A DNA stretch of 13,617 bases from Opitutia bacterium UBA4654. GTDB lineage: Bacteria; Verrucomicrobiota; Verrucomicrobiia; Opitutales; Intestinicryptomonadaceae. Positions 1 to 7,167 of this stretch are shown here, piece by piece (positions within the stretch are counted from its first letter, which is position 1; each line of letters begins with the position of its first letter). The position numbers were made by a program, and so were the translations under genes. Location: NCBI GenBank assembly GCA_002405555.1, contig DHMA01000178.1:11791-25407 (forward strand), written 5' to 3'. The notes under the pieces were generated by a model, which searched no databases, had not been told where the DNA came from, and saw only the letters and a list, made by a program, of their open reading frames with translations.

Positions 1-1209
1 GTTTACGGCAACCTGCATGTAGTTGTCGGTGTAGCCGAGGTAGTCGCCGTTGGCGAGCCTGTTTTCGAGCAGTACTTCGCGGATTTTTCCGACGTTTTTT
101 TCGGCGAACTTCGACCTGATTTCCTCCGCCGTTTTCCGCAGTTCCGCGGCTCTCGCCTTGCGGATTTCCGTCGGCACCTGCCCGTCCATGACCGCCGCGA
201 GCGTCTTGGGGCGCGGCGAGAACGTGAAGACGTGCGCGTACGCCATGCCCGAATCGAGCAGGCGCGACTTCGTCAGGGCGAAGTCCTCTTCGGTTTCGCG
301 CGGGTGTCCGCAGATGAGGTCGGTGCCCACCGCGATGTATTCCGACTTGTTGCGGATTTTTTCGAGCGTGGCGGCGAACTCCGCGTAGGCGTATTTTCTG
401 CGCATTGCCGAAAGTACGTTGTCGGAAAGGCTCTGCGACGATATGTGCAGGTGCGGCGCGAGCTTGTGCGAAGAATCCGCCATGCGTTCGAGAAGCGCGT
501 CAAGCTCGAAGTGCGGCGGTTCGATGCTGCCGAGGCGCAGGCGCAGAAGTTCGGGGATTTTGTCGAGCCTGTCTACGAGGTCGGCAAGCCCGCCCTCTGG
601 CGACGAAAATTTTGCGATGTTTATTCCCGTAAGAATTATCTCGCGTACGCCGCGCGAGACGAGGTTTTCGGCGTCGCGCACTATGTCGCCGAAAGCCCTG
701 CTTCGGGGCAGTCCGCGCGCGCGGGGAATTATGCAGTAGGCGCAGGCGTTGTCGCAGCCGTCCTGAATTTTGAGGTTCATGCGGTCGTCGAGCGGCGTGT
801 TTCCGCGCGAGGCTTCGGGGCTTGCGGGCAGGGCGGAATCGGAAAGCACAAGCGGCTCTTCGGCGGGCGGGTATCTTTTTATAATCTCCGCGGCGCGGGC
901 TTTGAGCGCGTTGCAGACAATCCATTTCACGTTGGGAAGCTCCGCTATTTTGTGCGGGTCGGTCTGCGCGTAGCAGCCGCTTACGGCGATGGCGCAATGC
1001 GGGTTGGCGCGGGCGAAAATCCGTATAGCCTGCCGCGTCTTCGCTTCGGCAAGCACGGTCAGGGCGCAGGAGTTCACAATGCCGAAATCGGCGGGTTCGT
1101 CCCAGTCGACGACTTCGAAGCCGCATTCCCGCGCGGAGTCGGCAATCGCCGCCGATTCGTAGTGGTTTACGCGGCAGCCGAGCGTAAATATTGCAATTTT
1201 TTGCGCCAT
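1..1209 (-). CDS. mtaB: tRNA (N6-L-threonylcarbamoyladenosine(37)-C2)-methylthiotransferase MtaB, 3' end outside window
   Basis: Radical-SAM methylthiotransferase that converts t6A37 to ms2t6A in ANN-decoding tRNAs, using two [4Fe-4S] clusters. The reading frame is open from the ATG at 1209 to the window edge (403 codons) and continues outside. The N-terminal UPF0004 domain carries the three auxiliary-cluster cysteines C12 (in TLGCRVN), C48 and C79. The radical-SAM core begins with the CxxxCxxC motif C152-C156-C159 (GCDNACAYC). The TLGCxVNxxES opening is typical of MtaB rather than MiaB (TYGCQMN) or RimO. A C-terminal TRAM RNA-binding domain would start near residue 375 and is cut off. One local oddity is QSLSD (259-263), where the family more often has QSGSD. 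The start lies 2 bp after the queC stop, so the two genes are almost certainly co-transcribed and probably translationally coupled. Identification is by recognisable motifs, not by a search. Confidence 0.93.
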   Translation of the reverse strand, partial: MAQKIAIFTLGCRVNHYESAAIADSARECGFEVVDWDEPADFGIVNSCALTVLAEAKTRQAIRIFARANPHCAIAVSGCYAQTDPHKIAELPNVKWIVCNALKARAAEIIKRYPPAEEPLVLSDSALPASPEASRGNTPLDDRMNLKIQDGCDNACAYCIIPRARGLPRSRAFGDIVRDAENLVSRGVREIILTGINIAKFSSPEGGLADLVDRLDKIPELLRLRLGSIEPPHFELDALLERMADSSHKLAPHLHISSQSLSDNVLSAMRRKYAYAEFAATLEKIRNKSEYIAVGTDLICGHPRETEEDFALTKSRLLDSGMAYAHVFTFSPRPKTLAAVMDGQVPTEIRKARAAELRKTAEEIRSKFAEKNVGKIREVLLENRLANGDYLGYTDNYMQVAVN

Positions 1210-1211
1210 CG

Positions 1212-1862
1212 CTATTCGTACACGGTGGGGTCGGGCACGCCGGCAAGCTCGAAAGCCTCGCGGCGTTCGGTGCATGTTCCGCATTTTCCGCAGTGGAATT
1301 TTCCGCCCTTGTAGCACGACCAAGTTCTGGCGAAATCGACGCCAAGCTTCGCGCCGAGTTTTACGATGTCCGCCTTTGTCATATCGACGAAGGGGCGTTC
1401 GAGCCTAATCGGCTCGTAGTGGCAGAGGCGCAGGACGCCGTCGAGGGCGTCGGCGAATTCGTTTCGGCAGTCGGGGTAGATTGCGTGGTCTCCGCTGTGG
1501 GCGGCGTACGCCACGGAGTCCGTCCCAATCGCGATTGCGCGGGCGGCGGCGACCGCCACGAGAATCATGTTCCTGTTGGGGACGACCGTCGTCTTCATGT
1601 TTTCGTCGGTGTATCCTCCCTCCGGAACTTCGACCGACTTTTGCGTCAGGGCGTTGTTTCCGAAAAGCGGTTGCAGGGCGGAGAGGTCGGCGATGTCGAG
1701 CTTTACGCCGAGCTTTTCGCAGTTGAATTTTGCGCATTCAAGCTCCCTCGCGTGCCGCTGTCCGTAGTTTACCCACAGCGCGCCGTCGGCGCGGTTTTCC
1801 GCCGCGAGCTTGTGCAAAAGCACGGTGGAGTCCAAGCCCCCCGAATATACAATCAATGCCAT
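1212..1862 (-). CDS. queC: 7-cyano-7-deazaguanine synthase QueC
   Basis: ATP-dependent enzyme that converts 7-carboxy-7-deazaguanine to preQ0 in the queuosine pathway. The N-terminus holds the PP-loop SGGLDST (residues 7-13) for pyrophosphate release. The family signature YPDCRNEF lies at 129-136, and the zinc site is C183, C191, C194 and C197 near the C-terminus. At 216 aa it has the usual length. I chose the ATG at 1862 because it gives MALIVYSGGLDS, placing the PP-loop at the standard distance from the N-terminus. An in-frame ATG at 1886 would add only MQFNNSLT, unlike the family. Neither start has a clear Shine-Dalgarno sequence. It is first in a two-gene operon with mtaB, and both products modify the anticodon loop (position 34 and position 37). 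No other queuosine genes (queD, queE, queF, tgt) are visible here. Confidence 0.95.
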   Translation of the reverse strand: MALIVYSGGLDSTVLLHKLAAENRADGALWVNYGQRHARELECAKFNCEKLGVKLDIADLSALQPLFGNNALTQKSVEVPEGGYTDENMKTTVVPNRNMILVAVAAARAIAIGTDSVAYAAHSGDHAIYPDCRNEFADALDGVLRLCHYEPIRLERPFVDMTKADIVKLGAKLGVDFARTWSCYKGGKFHCGKCGTCTERREAFELAGVPDPTVYE

Positions 1863-1928
1863 TGTTAGAGAATTATTAAATTGCATTAGACTATTATTTT
1901 TGCCAAATTCAACGCCAAATTTTATTTT
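1863..1928. promoter_or_regulatory. AT-rich divergent promoter region, queC / Na-Pi transporter
   Basis: This 66-bp gap separates two divergent starts and is far richer in A+T than its flanks. On the plus strand TATTAT (1892-1897) matches a sigma-70 -10 box at five of six positions and would give a leader of about 25 nt for the transporter, but I cannot find a convincing -35 box. On the minus strand TTGGCG (1918-1913) and TAATAG (1896-1891), 16 bp apart, are a weak candidate for queC. Neither gene has a good Shine-Dalgarno in this gap. I looked for a preQ1 riboswitch before queC and did not see one. Confidence 0.35.
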
Positions 1929-3680
1929 ATGGGTACCGTATTCCAGATAATCGGCAGCTTGGGTTTGTTCCTCTTCGGAATGAAATTAATGAGCGACGGC
2001 TTGCAAAAGCTTTCGGGAGAACGTTTGCGCGAGGTCATGCGCAAGATGACGGGCAACCGCTTCTACGGACTCTTTTCGGGGACGTTCATTACAATGACCG
2101 TCCAAAGCTCGACCGTCACGACCGTGATGGTGGTGAGCTTCGTCAACGCGGGTCTGCTTACCCTGCGCGAGGCAATCGGCGTGATAATGGGCGCGAACTT
2201 GGGCACTACGACCACCGCGTGGCTTATCGCGATTTTGGGCTTCAAGTTTTCGCTTGCCGACATTGCGCTGCCGATTATCGGCGTGGGCGTTGTGGTATCG
2301 TTCTGCAAGAGGGCTGGCTGGCGGAGCACGGGCGAATTTCTTGTCGGCTTCGGACTGCTGTTCATGGGGCTTGAATACCTCAAAAATTCCGTGCCAGACA
2401 TTCAGTCGCACTCCGAAGTTTTGGAGTGGATTCGCGAGTACTCAAACATGGGCTTCCTTTCCGTCCTGTTGTTTTTGGCGTTCGGCGTGATTCTCACGCT
2501 TGTTGTGCAGTCGTCGGCAGTGGCAATCGCGATTACAATTACGATGGCGGCAAAGGGCTGGATTACCCTCGACCTCGCCGCGGCAATCGTCTTGGGCGAA
2601 AACATCGGCACAACCATGACCGCGCTCGTTGCGGCAATTCCCGCAAGCCTTAGCGGCAAACGCGCGGCGATTGCCCACCTGCTTTTCAACGTGCTGGGCG
2701 TTGTCTGGATGCTCGCGGTGTTCTACTGGTTTGTGGACCTCATTTGCTGGATTGTCCCCGCGACGGGCACTCCCGCGGCGGAAACGCTCAGGGCAATGAA
2801 CATTACGGATTTCGACTCTCTCACGGGCGCGGCTCGCGACGCCGCCCTCGAAAAGGTGGCGATTCCCGCGCGCCTTGCGATGTTCCACACAATGTTCAAC
2901 CTTACCAACATTTGCGTGTTGATTTGCTTCGTTCCGCAGATAGAGAAAATCGCGTGCTGGATTATGAAAGGCGGGGAGGGCTACAAGCACCGCACGGCTT
3001 TGCAGCGCATAGAATACCTTACGTCGAACGTCTCGGAAATGGGAGAGCTTGCGCTCTTCGAGGGGCAGAAGGAGCTTGTGAAGCTCGCGGAGCTTTCGGG
3101 CGAAATGTTCAACGGCTTCGTCTATGTGATTCAGAATCCCGACAAGGATTTAAGCTCGGAGGTTGCCCGTTTGCGCGACTTGGAGGAGGAATCCGACAAG
3201 CTCTCGATTGCCCTCACAAACTTTTTCGTCAAATGTTCCGCTCACGACCTCAGCCAAAACAGCATAAAAATCGTCACAAGGAACATGATTATCGTTCCGG
3301 AGTTGGAGGAAATGTGCGACTCCTGCTACCGCCTCATCACCCTTGCCCGCAAACGCTACCGCAAGCAGTTCTTCGACGAAATGCTCAAATCGCAGGTCTT
3401 TATGGACTTCTGCGCCGAGATGAACAAGTTTGTGCAGTTCGCCGATACAAGCCTGAATTCGCGCGAAATCAGCGCGGCGGACTTGGACAGCTCGCTTAAA
3501 ATGCGCGAAAAGCTCGACTTGGGGCGCAAGGCTCTGCGCCGCGAGGCTATCCGCCAGATGGAGTCAACGGGCGTTACGCGCGGCGGCATTCTGTTTATCG
3601 AGATTCTTTCCGCCTGCGAGCGCGTGAACTCGCACGCGATGAACATTCTCGAAGCGATGAATCCCCGCGCGGGGCAGTAG
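1929..3680 (+). CDS. Na+/phosphate cotransporter, NptA/YjbB type with PhoU-like C-terminal domain
   Basis: Inner-membrane sodium-dependent phosphate transporter (PF02690 family). The N-terminal 330 residues hold two inverted repeats of the family, each with a QSS motif followed by a G-x-N-x-G-T-T motif: QSS at 59-61 with GANLGTT at 88-94, and QSS at 194-196 with GENIGTT at 223-229. Hydrophobic segments surround both, consistent with the family's re-entrant loops and helices. From about residue 350 the protein is hydrophilic and helical with no membrane segments, matching the PhoU-like tail of the long form. At 583 aa it fits transporter-plus-PhoU members. The start at 1929 gives a typical MGxVFQIIGSLGLFLFGMKLM opening although no Shine-Dalgarno is evident. 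It is divergent from queC. The next gene begins 45 bp downstream on the same strand with no terminator seen between them, so read-through is possible. Direction and substrate are inferred from family only. Confidence 0.92.
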   Translation: MGTVFQIIGSLGLFLFGMKLMSDGLQKLSGERLREVMRKMTGNRFYGLFSGTFITMTVQSSTVTTVMVVSFVNAGLLTLREAIGVIMGANLGTTTTAWLIAILGFKFSLADIALPIIGVGVVVSFCKRAGWRSTGEFLVGFGLLFMGLEYLKNSVPDIQSHSEVLEWIREYSNMGFLSVLLFLAFGVILTLVVQSSAVAIAITITMAAKGWITLDLAAAIVLGENIGTTMTALVAAIPASLSGKRAAIAHLLFNVLGVVWMLAVFYWFVDLICWIVPATGTPAAETLRAMNITDFDSLTGAARDAALEKVAIPARLAMFHTMFNLTNICVLICFVPQIEKIACWIMKGGEGYKHRTALQRIEYLTSNVSEMGELALFEGQKELVKLAELSGEMFNGFVYVIQNPDKDLSSEVARLRDLEEESDKLSIALTNFFVKCSAHDLSQNSIKIVTRNMIIVPELEEMCDSCYRLITLARKRYRKQFFDEMLKSQVFMDFCAEMNKFVQFADTSLNSREISAADLDSSLKMREKLDLGRKALRREAIRQMESTGVTRGGILFIEILSACERVNSHAMNILEAMNPRAGQ

Positions 3681-3725
3681 CTTTTTTGCGAAACTTTTTT
3701 GCGCGCCGCGCGTTTACCCCTTTAT

Positions 3726-4772
3726 ATGGCGGACAAAATCATATTTGCCGACGACGGCGCGTTTTTTGCGAAGACGCTCGACGCGCCCGAATCGCTTTCC
3801 GACGCCGATTTGCGCGGATTCGTCGAAACGTGGGTTGAGACAAACTCGCCCATGCCCGCCGAGCGCATGCGCACGGGCTTTTTGCGCGTTGGCGGCAGGG
3901 TGCACGTTTTTTCGGGCTTGGACGAGCGCGTCTTTGCGGGGCTTGACGGCGCTGAGGCGGAGTCTCCCGTGGTCGCGCCCGCGTCGCTGCTGCCGCTGTG
4001 CGGGGTGTCCGACGGCTTCGCGCTTGTGCGCTCGCCGAGCTGTATTTCGATTGCCGAATTTTCCGATGGAGCGATTGTCTCTTTGTGCTCCCGCAAAAAT
4101 TCGGGGGACGCGTCCGCCGACATTGCCGCGCTTCGTGCGGAATCGGGTTCAGCGGGCGGCGGGCGAATGTTTGTCGTTTCCGATGGGCTTGTGTCGGAAT
4201 TCGACGGGGAAGGCTCTCTTTTGTCGGGCGCGGCAGTTCCGAAAGCCGTGTTCCGCGTTCCCGAAAAGGCTCTCGCGACCCTCGACGTGCGCGACGCCGA
4301 AATCGTCCGCGCGTTCGCAAAAAAACGCCGCGCCGAACGGCTGAAATCGGCGTGTCTGCGGCTTGTCCCGCTTGCGTTCGCGCTCCTGCTCTTGGGGCAG
4401 ATTGTGCTGTGGTTCGGGGAGCGCGGGGTGTCGCGCATGGCGGCGGAATTTGCGGAAATAGAGCCGCAGGCGAAGGAGATAGAGTCTCGCGCGGAGCGGC
4501 TTGCGGAACTTCGCAGATTTTCGCGCAAAAAGCTCCGCGCGGTGGAGTCGCTCGCGCTGCTCAATGCCGACCGTCCCGAAACGGTGCGGTTTTTGCGCTA
4601 CACGCAGACTTCGCCGAATTCCGTCGAAATACGCGGCTATGCGGCGACGATAGGCGAGACTAACGCATATCTCGACGCCCTCAAAAAAAATCCCGCTGTT
4701 GCCTCCGCCGAGCTTAAATCGGAGACTTCGCGCGGCGAGGCAAAATTCGTTCTCGGCGTGGTTTTGAAATGA
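3726..4772 (+). CDS. GspL/PilN-like bitopic inner-membrane protein
   Basis: Not recognised as a named gene. The predicted 348-aa protein has an N-terminal cytoplasmic region of about 205 residues, a basic patch (KKRRAERLK, 199-207), one membrane helix at about 211-230, a charged helical stretch likely to form a coiled coil at 232-275, and a small C-terminal alpha/beta domain at about 284-348 (SVEIRGYA, then NAYLDALKK). This order is that of GspL of type II secretion or a PilM-PilN fusion of type IV pili, where the periplasmic ferredoxin-like domain pairs with GspM or PilO. The N-terminal region is shorter than the usual GspL actin-like domain and shows no ATP-binding motif I can identify. I chose ATG at 3726; a TTG at 3699 would extend it by nine residues, but MADKIIFADDG looks like a natural opening. 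Its stop overlaps the next start by 4 bp (ATGA). Confidence 0.6.
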   Translation: MADKIIFADDGAFFAKTLDAPESLSDADLRGFVETWVETNSPMPAERMRTGFLRVGGRVHVFSGLDERVFAGLDGAEAESPVVAPASLLPLCGVSDGFALVRSPSCISIAEFSDGAIVSLCSRKNSGDASADIAALRAESGSAGGGRMFVVSDGLVSEFDGEGSLLSGAAVPKAVFRVPEKALATLDVRDAEIVRAFAKKRRAERLKSACLRLVPLAFALLLLGQIVLWFGERGVSRMAAEFAEIEPQAKEIESRAERLAELRRFSRKKLRAVESLALLNADRPETVRFLRYTQTSPNSVEIRGYAATIGETNAYLDALKKNPAVASAELKSETSRGEAKFVLGVVLK

Positions 4773-5296
4773 AAAAATTTTTCGACAAACTCAATCCCCG
4801 CGAACGCCTGCTGCTCTGCTGTGTGGCCTCCGTCGCCGCGTTCGGCTGGCTCTCATACCAAACAAAGGGCTTTGCCCGCGCCGATTCGGAGCGTTCGACG
4901 CTTGCGGCGCGAATCAAAACCGCAAAAACCGTCGTCGGAATGTCGGGCGAAATCTCGCGCGAGCTTGACGGCATTCTCGCGTCGTTCGACGTAAAAAAGA
5001 CCCTTGCGCCGCTTGCCTTGCAGCTCGAAACCGAAAAGTGCGCCCGCGCCGCCGCGCTTGAATACTCGCTTTCGAACGTGTCGGAAAGGGACGCGGGGCG
5101 TTTTAAAATCAACACGATTACGCTTTCGTGCCGCCGCGCCGACTTGGGCAGGCTTGCCGACTTCGAAGCGGAAATGCGCAAGCTCGAACCCTATGCTACG
5201 TTCTCGAAAGCCGTTTTCGACGGCAATTCCGAGGGCGAAATTTCGGCAAAATACGAAATTTCATCGTTCGAGTTCGGCTCTCAGAAGAAAAAGTAA
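4769..5296 (+). CDS. GspM/PilO-like bitopic inner-membrane protein
   Basis: A 175-aa protein with a short cytoplasmic N-terminus containing LNPRERLLL (8-16), the motif that commonly precedes the single membrane helix of GspM proteins. The membrane helix spans about 13-30, a helical linker follows, and the C-terminal half (about 100-170) has the alternating pattern of a small ferredoxin-like domain, as in GspM and PilO. It starts within the stop codon of the GspL-like gene (ATGA, 4769-4772) and has no Shine-Dalgarno of its own, so it is probably made by translational coupling, which supports a heteromeric pair. Akkermansia Amuc_1100 is a known PilO/GspM-like protein of related bacteria and is a sensible comparison, but I cannot claim orthology. 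Function as an assembly-platform component is inferred from architecture and pairing only. Confidence 0.6.
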   Translation: MKKFFDKLNPRERLLLCCVASVAAFGWLSYQTKGFARADSERSTLAARIKTAKTVVGMSGEISRELDGILASFDVKKTLAPLALQLETEKCARAAALEYSLSNVSERDAGRFKINTITLSCRRADLGRLADFEAEMRKLEPYATFSKAVFDGNSEGEISAKYEISSFEFGSQKKK

Positions 5297-5353
5297 GTGC
5301 GCGACTCGCGCGGCGCAGTGTGTTGCCGCAAGCGGGTTTTTATTGCGCGGCGA

Positions 5354-5530
5354 TTGCGTCGGTTAACTTGCCTTAACGGGCTTGGCCCGCCCACAAAGGA
5401 ATTTGCGGCTTACCCCGACTTATCGTCGGTCAGCCCGCCTGCCTACGGCATTTGCGTCGGTCAGCCCGCCCACAAAGGAATTTGCGTCGGTCAGCCCGCC
5501 CACAAAGGAATTTGCGTCGGTCAGCCCGCC
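5354..5530. repeat. Tandem 30-bp repeat array interrupted by small palindromes
   Basis: Two perfect 30-bp copies (5464-5493 and 5494-5523) share the core TTTGCGTCGGTCAGCCCGCC across their junction. A 31-bp variant (5433-5463) has its CACAAAGGAA segment replaced by TGCCTACGGCA, itself a hairpin (TGCC/GGCA). An upstream 48-bp copy (5385-5432) carries an 18-bp insert that creates another hairpin (CCGAC 5415-5419 with GTCGG 5425-5429). A leading fragment TTGCGTCGGT (5354-5363) is followed by GTTAA/TTAAC (5362-5366, 5373-5377) and CGGGC/GCCCG (5377-5381, 5385-5389) inverted repeats. A trailing GCCCGCC (5524-5530) lies inside the last codons of the minus-strand synthetase gene, whose TGA stop is the rightmost TCA of the array. 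There are no unique spacers, so it is not a CRISPR. The rest of the gap (5297-5353) holds only a short GCGCG/CGCGC hairpin (5299-5311). Confidence 0.9.
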
Positions 5531-7149
5531 GCTAATTTGGCAATTTGCTTCAAGTCGAGTTTGCCGCTGGGCAAAAGCGGGATTTTCTCTACTTTTACCA
5601 GATATTTCGGCTGCCAAAGGTTGCTTATGCCCGCGTTGCGGAGCGCGTCTTTTGCCTGCGCAAGTGTGATGTCGGTTGCGGCAAGCAGCACGAGTGCTTC
5701 GCCCTTGCCCTCGTCGAGCCTCGACGACACCGCAATCAGCGGAATGTCAGAGTCGGCAAGTTTAAGTTCGGCGTTGAGCGCAGCCTCTACCGTAGCGTGC
5801 GGCACCATTTCGCCGCCGATTTTCGAGAAGCGCGACACGCGTCCGTCTATATAAAGAAAGCCGTCTGGGTCCATCCGCGAGAGGTCGCCCGTGATTAGCC
5901 AGCCGTTTTGCAGGGCGGCATCGGTCGCGGGCTTGTTGTCGAGGTATCCCGCAAAAATGTTCGGGCCTTCGAGCGCAAGTAGCCCCTGTTCGCCGAAGGG
6001 CATTTCTTTGAGCGTTGCGGGGTGCAGTATTTTCGCCCGCATTCCCGGGAAAAGTTTGCCTATCGAGCCTTTGCGGTTGCCAGTCGAAAAGTATCCGAAG
6101 TCCCTCTCGGGCTGGTTGACGCCCACCACGGGCGACGCCTCCGTCAGTCCGTAGCCTTCAAGGTACGTTTCGCCGAACGCCGCGTTCCACATTTCGTGGA
6201 AGCCTTTGGGCGTTTTTTCCGCGCCGGCAATCGCCATTTTGACGGTTTTCATGTCGTCGGGGGCGGCGTGTTTTAAATATGCGCGGAAGAAAGTGGGGCT
6301 ACCGATTATTGCGGTGATTCCGATTTCCCGCACGGCGCGGATATTGTTTTTGATGTCGAGCGGGCTGTGGAGCGTTGTCGTTTTCTGTCCGTGCGCCGCC
6401 ATGTACCACGCCTCGAAAAGGAGTCCGAAACTGTGGAAAATCGGGAGGTTCGCCAGAAGAATGTCGTCTTTGTCGAACAGCTTTATGAGCTTTGTTTGCA
6501 GGCAGTTGGCGATTATGTTGCGCTCTGTGAGGATTGCCGCTTTCGGCGAGCCTTCGCTTCCGCTTGTGAAAACGAGCGTCGCTTCCTTTTCGTTGTCGCC
6601 GAATTTCGGTATTCCGTGCAGTTTTGCGAATTCGTCCGCGCCGAGCTTTACGGATTCGGCGATTTCGTCGATTTCAGCCTGCGGAATTTCGTCGAGCAGT
6701 TTTTGCGCGTCGATTGTGTTTTCGCTCCACGGGAACTGCGGGTTTGCCTTCGCGATTTTTGCCCTGAAAAATTCCGACGTAATCGAGGTCTCGATTTTCG
6801 CCGTTTCGAAGCAGCTTTTCGCCGCGACTGGGCCAAGCGTAAAATTGATGTTCACGGGTCTGACCCCCGCGAATACGCACGCGTAGTTTGCAACGAACGC
6901 TATTTGCGACGGCGCGAGCGCGACCGCCACCCTGTCTTTTAGACCGAGCTTTGCGAAGCGGCGGGAGAGGGCGACCGATTGGGCGAGAATTTCGGCGGCG
7001 GAGTACTTTTTTGCGCCTCCCGAAAAGTCGCACAAAAGCCAGTCGGTATGCGATTCGCAAAGACCCTTGGCGACGGTGTATGCCAGCGTGCATTTCAATT
7101 CGGGGCGTTTTGCGAACTCCTCGAAGCCCATGTCGAGCGTATATAACAT
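5521..7149 (-). CDS. AMP-forming acyl-ACP/acyl-CoA synthetase, Aas C-terminal-domain type
   Basis: Adenylate-forming ligase (ANL superfamily) that activates a fatty acid with ATP and transfers it to ACP or CoA. Visible core motifs are the P-loop TSGSEGSPK (195-203), the aromatic-rich LPIFHSFG (235-242), AGAEK (308-312), EGYGLTEASPVV (331-342), TGD (420-422), the hinge region GRVSRFSKIGGE (436-447), and the C-terminal catalytic lysine in PSGKLDL (K530). The TSGSEG, AGAEK and GPNIFAGYL strings resemble the acyl-ACP synthetase half of E. coli Aas more than medium-chain or acetyl-CoA ligases. No PlsC acyltransferase domain or transporter domain is fused to it: at 542 aa it is a stand-alone ligase. 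The start at 7149 has a weak GGAC upstream; Met7 (7131) is an alternative. The gene begins 18 bp after the AraC-type regulator gene, so they may share a transcript. Its last codons overlap the repeat array. Exact substrate is unknown. Confidence 0.85.
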   Translation of the reverse strand: MLYTLDMGFEEFAKRPELKCTLAYTVAKGLCESHTDWLLCDFSGGAKKYSAAEILAQSVALSRRFAKLGLKDRVAVALAPSQIAFVANYACVFAGVRPVNINFTLGPVAAKSCFETAKIETSITSEFFRAKIAKANPQFPWSENTIDAQKLLDEIPQAEIDEIAESVKLGADEFAKLHGIPKFGDNEKEATLVFTSGSEGSPKAAILTERNIIANCLQTKLIKLFDKDDILLANLPIFHSFGLLFEAWYMAAHGQKTTTLHSPLDIKNNIRAVREIGITAIIGSPTFFRAYLKHAAPDDMKTVKMAIAGAEKTPKGFHEMWNAAFGETYLEGYGLTEASPVVGVNQPERDFGYFSTGNRKGSIGKLFPGMRAKILHPATLKEMPFGEQGLLALEGPNIFAGYLDNKPATDAALQNGWLITGDLSRMDPDGFLYIDGRVSRFSKIGGEMVPHATVEAALNAELKLADSDIPLIAVSSRLDEGKGEALVLLAATDITLAQAKDALRNAGISNLWQPKYLVKVEKIPLLPSGKLDLKQIAKLAAG

Positions 7150-7167
7150 GCGTCCGTTTTTAGGGCG

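Noticed and set aside
232..1314. A 360-codon plus-strand frame opposite mtaB
   Set aside because: It is a mirror of mtaB, whose six cluster-binding cysteines and radical-SAM motifs are intact on the minus strand.
1887..1928. preQ1 riboswitch upstream of queC
   Set aside because: The gap is too short and AT-rich, and I could not form the stem and A-rich tail pseudoknot of the preQ1-I class.
3681..3725. Terminator after the phosphate transporter
   Set aside because: There are T runs (CTTTTTTGCG, repeated once) but no stem of useful length before them.
5385..5530. CRISPR array
   Set aside because: The 30-bp units are directly adjacent with no unique spacers, and no cas genes are present.
5297..5854. 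Plus-strand frame of 185 codons with a ten-residue repeat through the tandem array
   Set aside because: The repeated peptide only reflects 30-bp units being divisible by three. The frame runs antisense into the synthetase gene and has no initiation signal.
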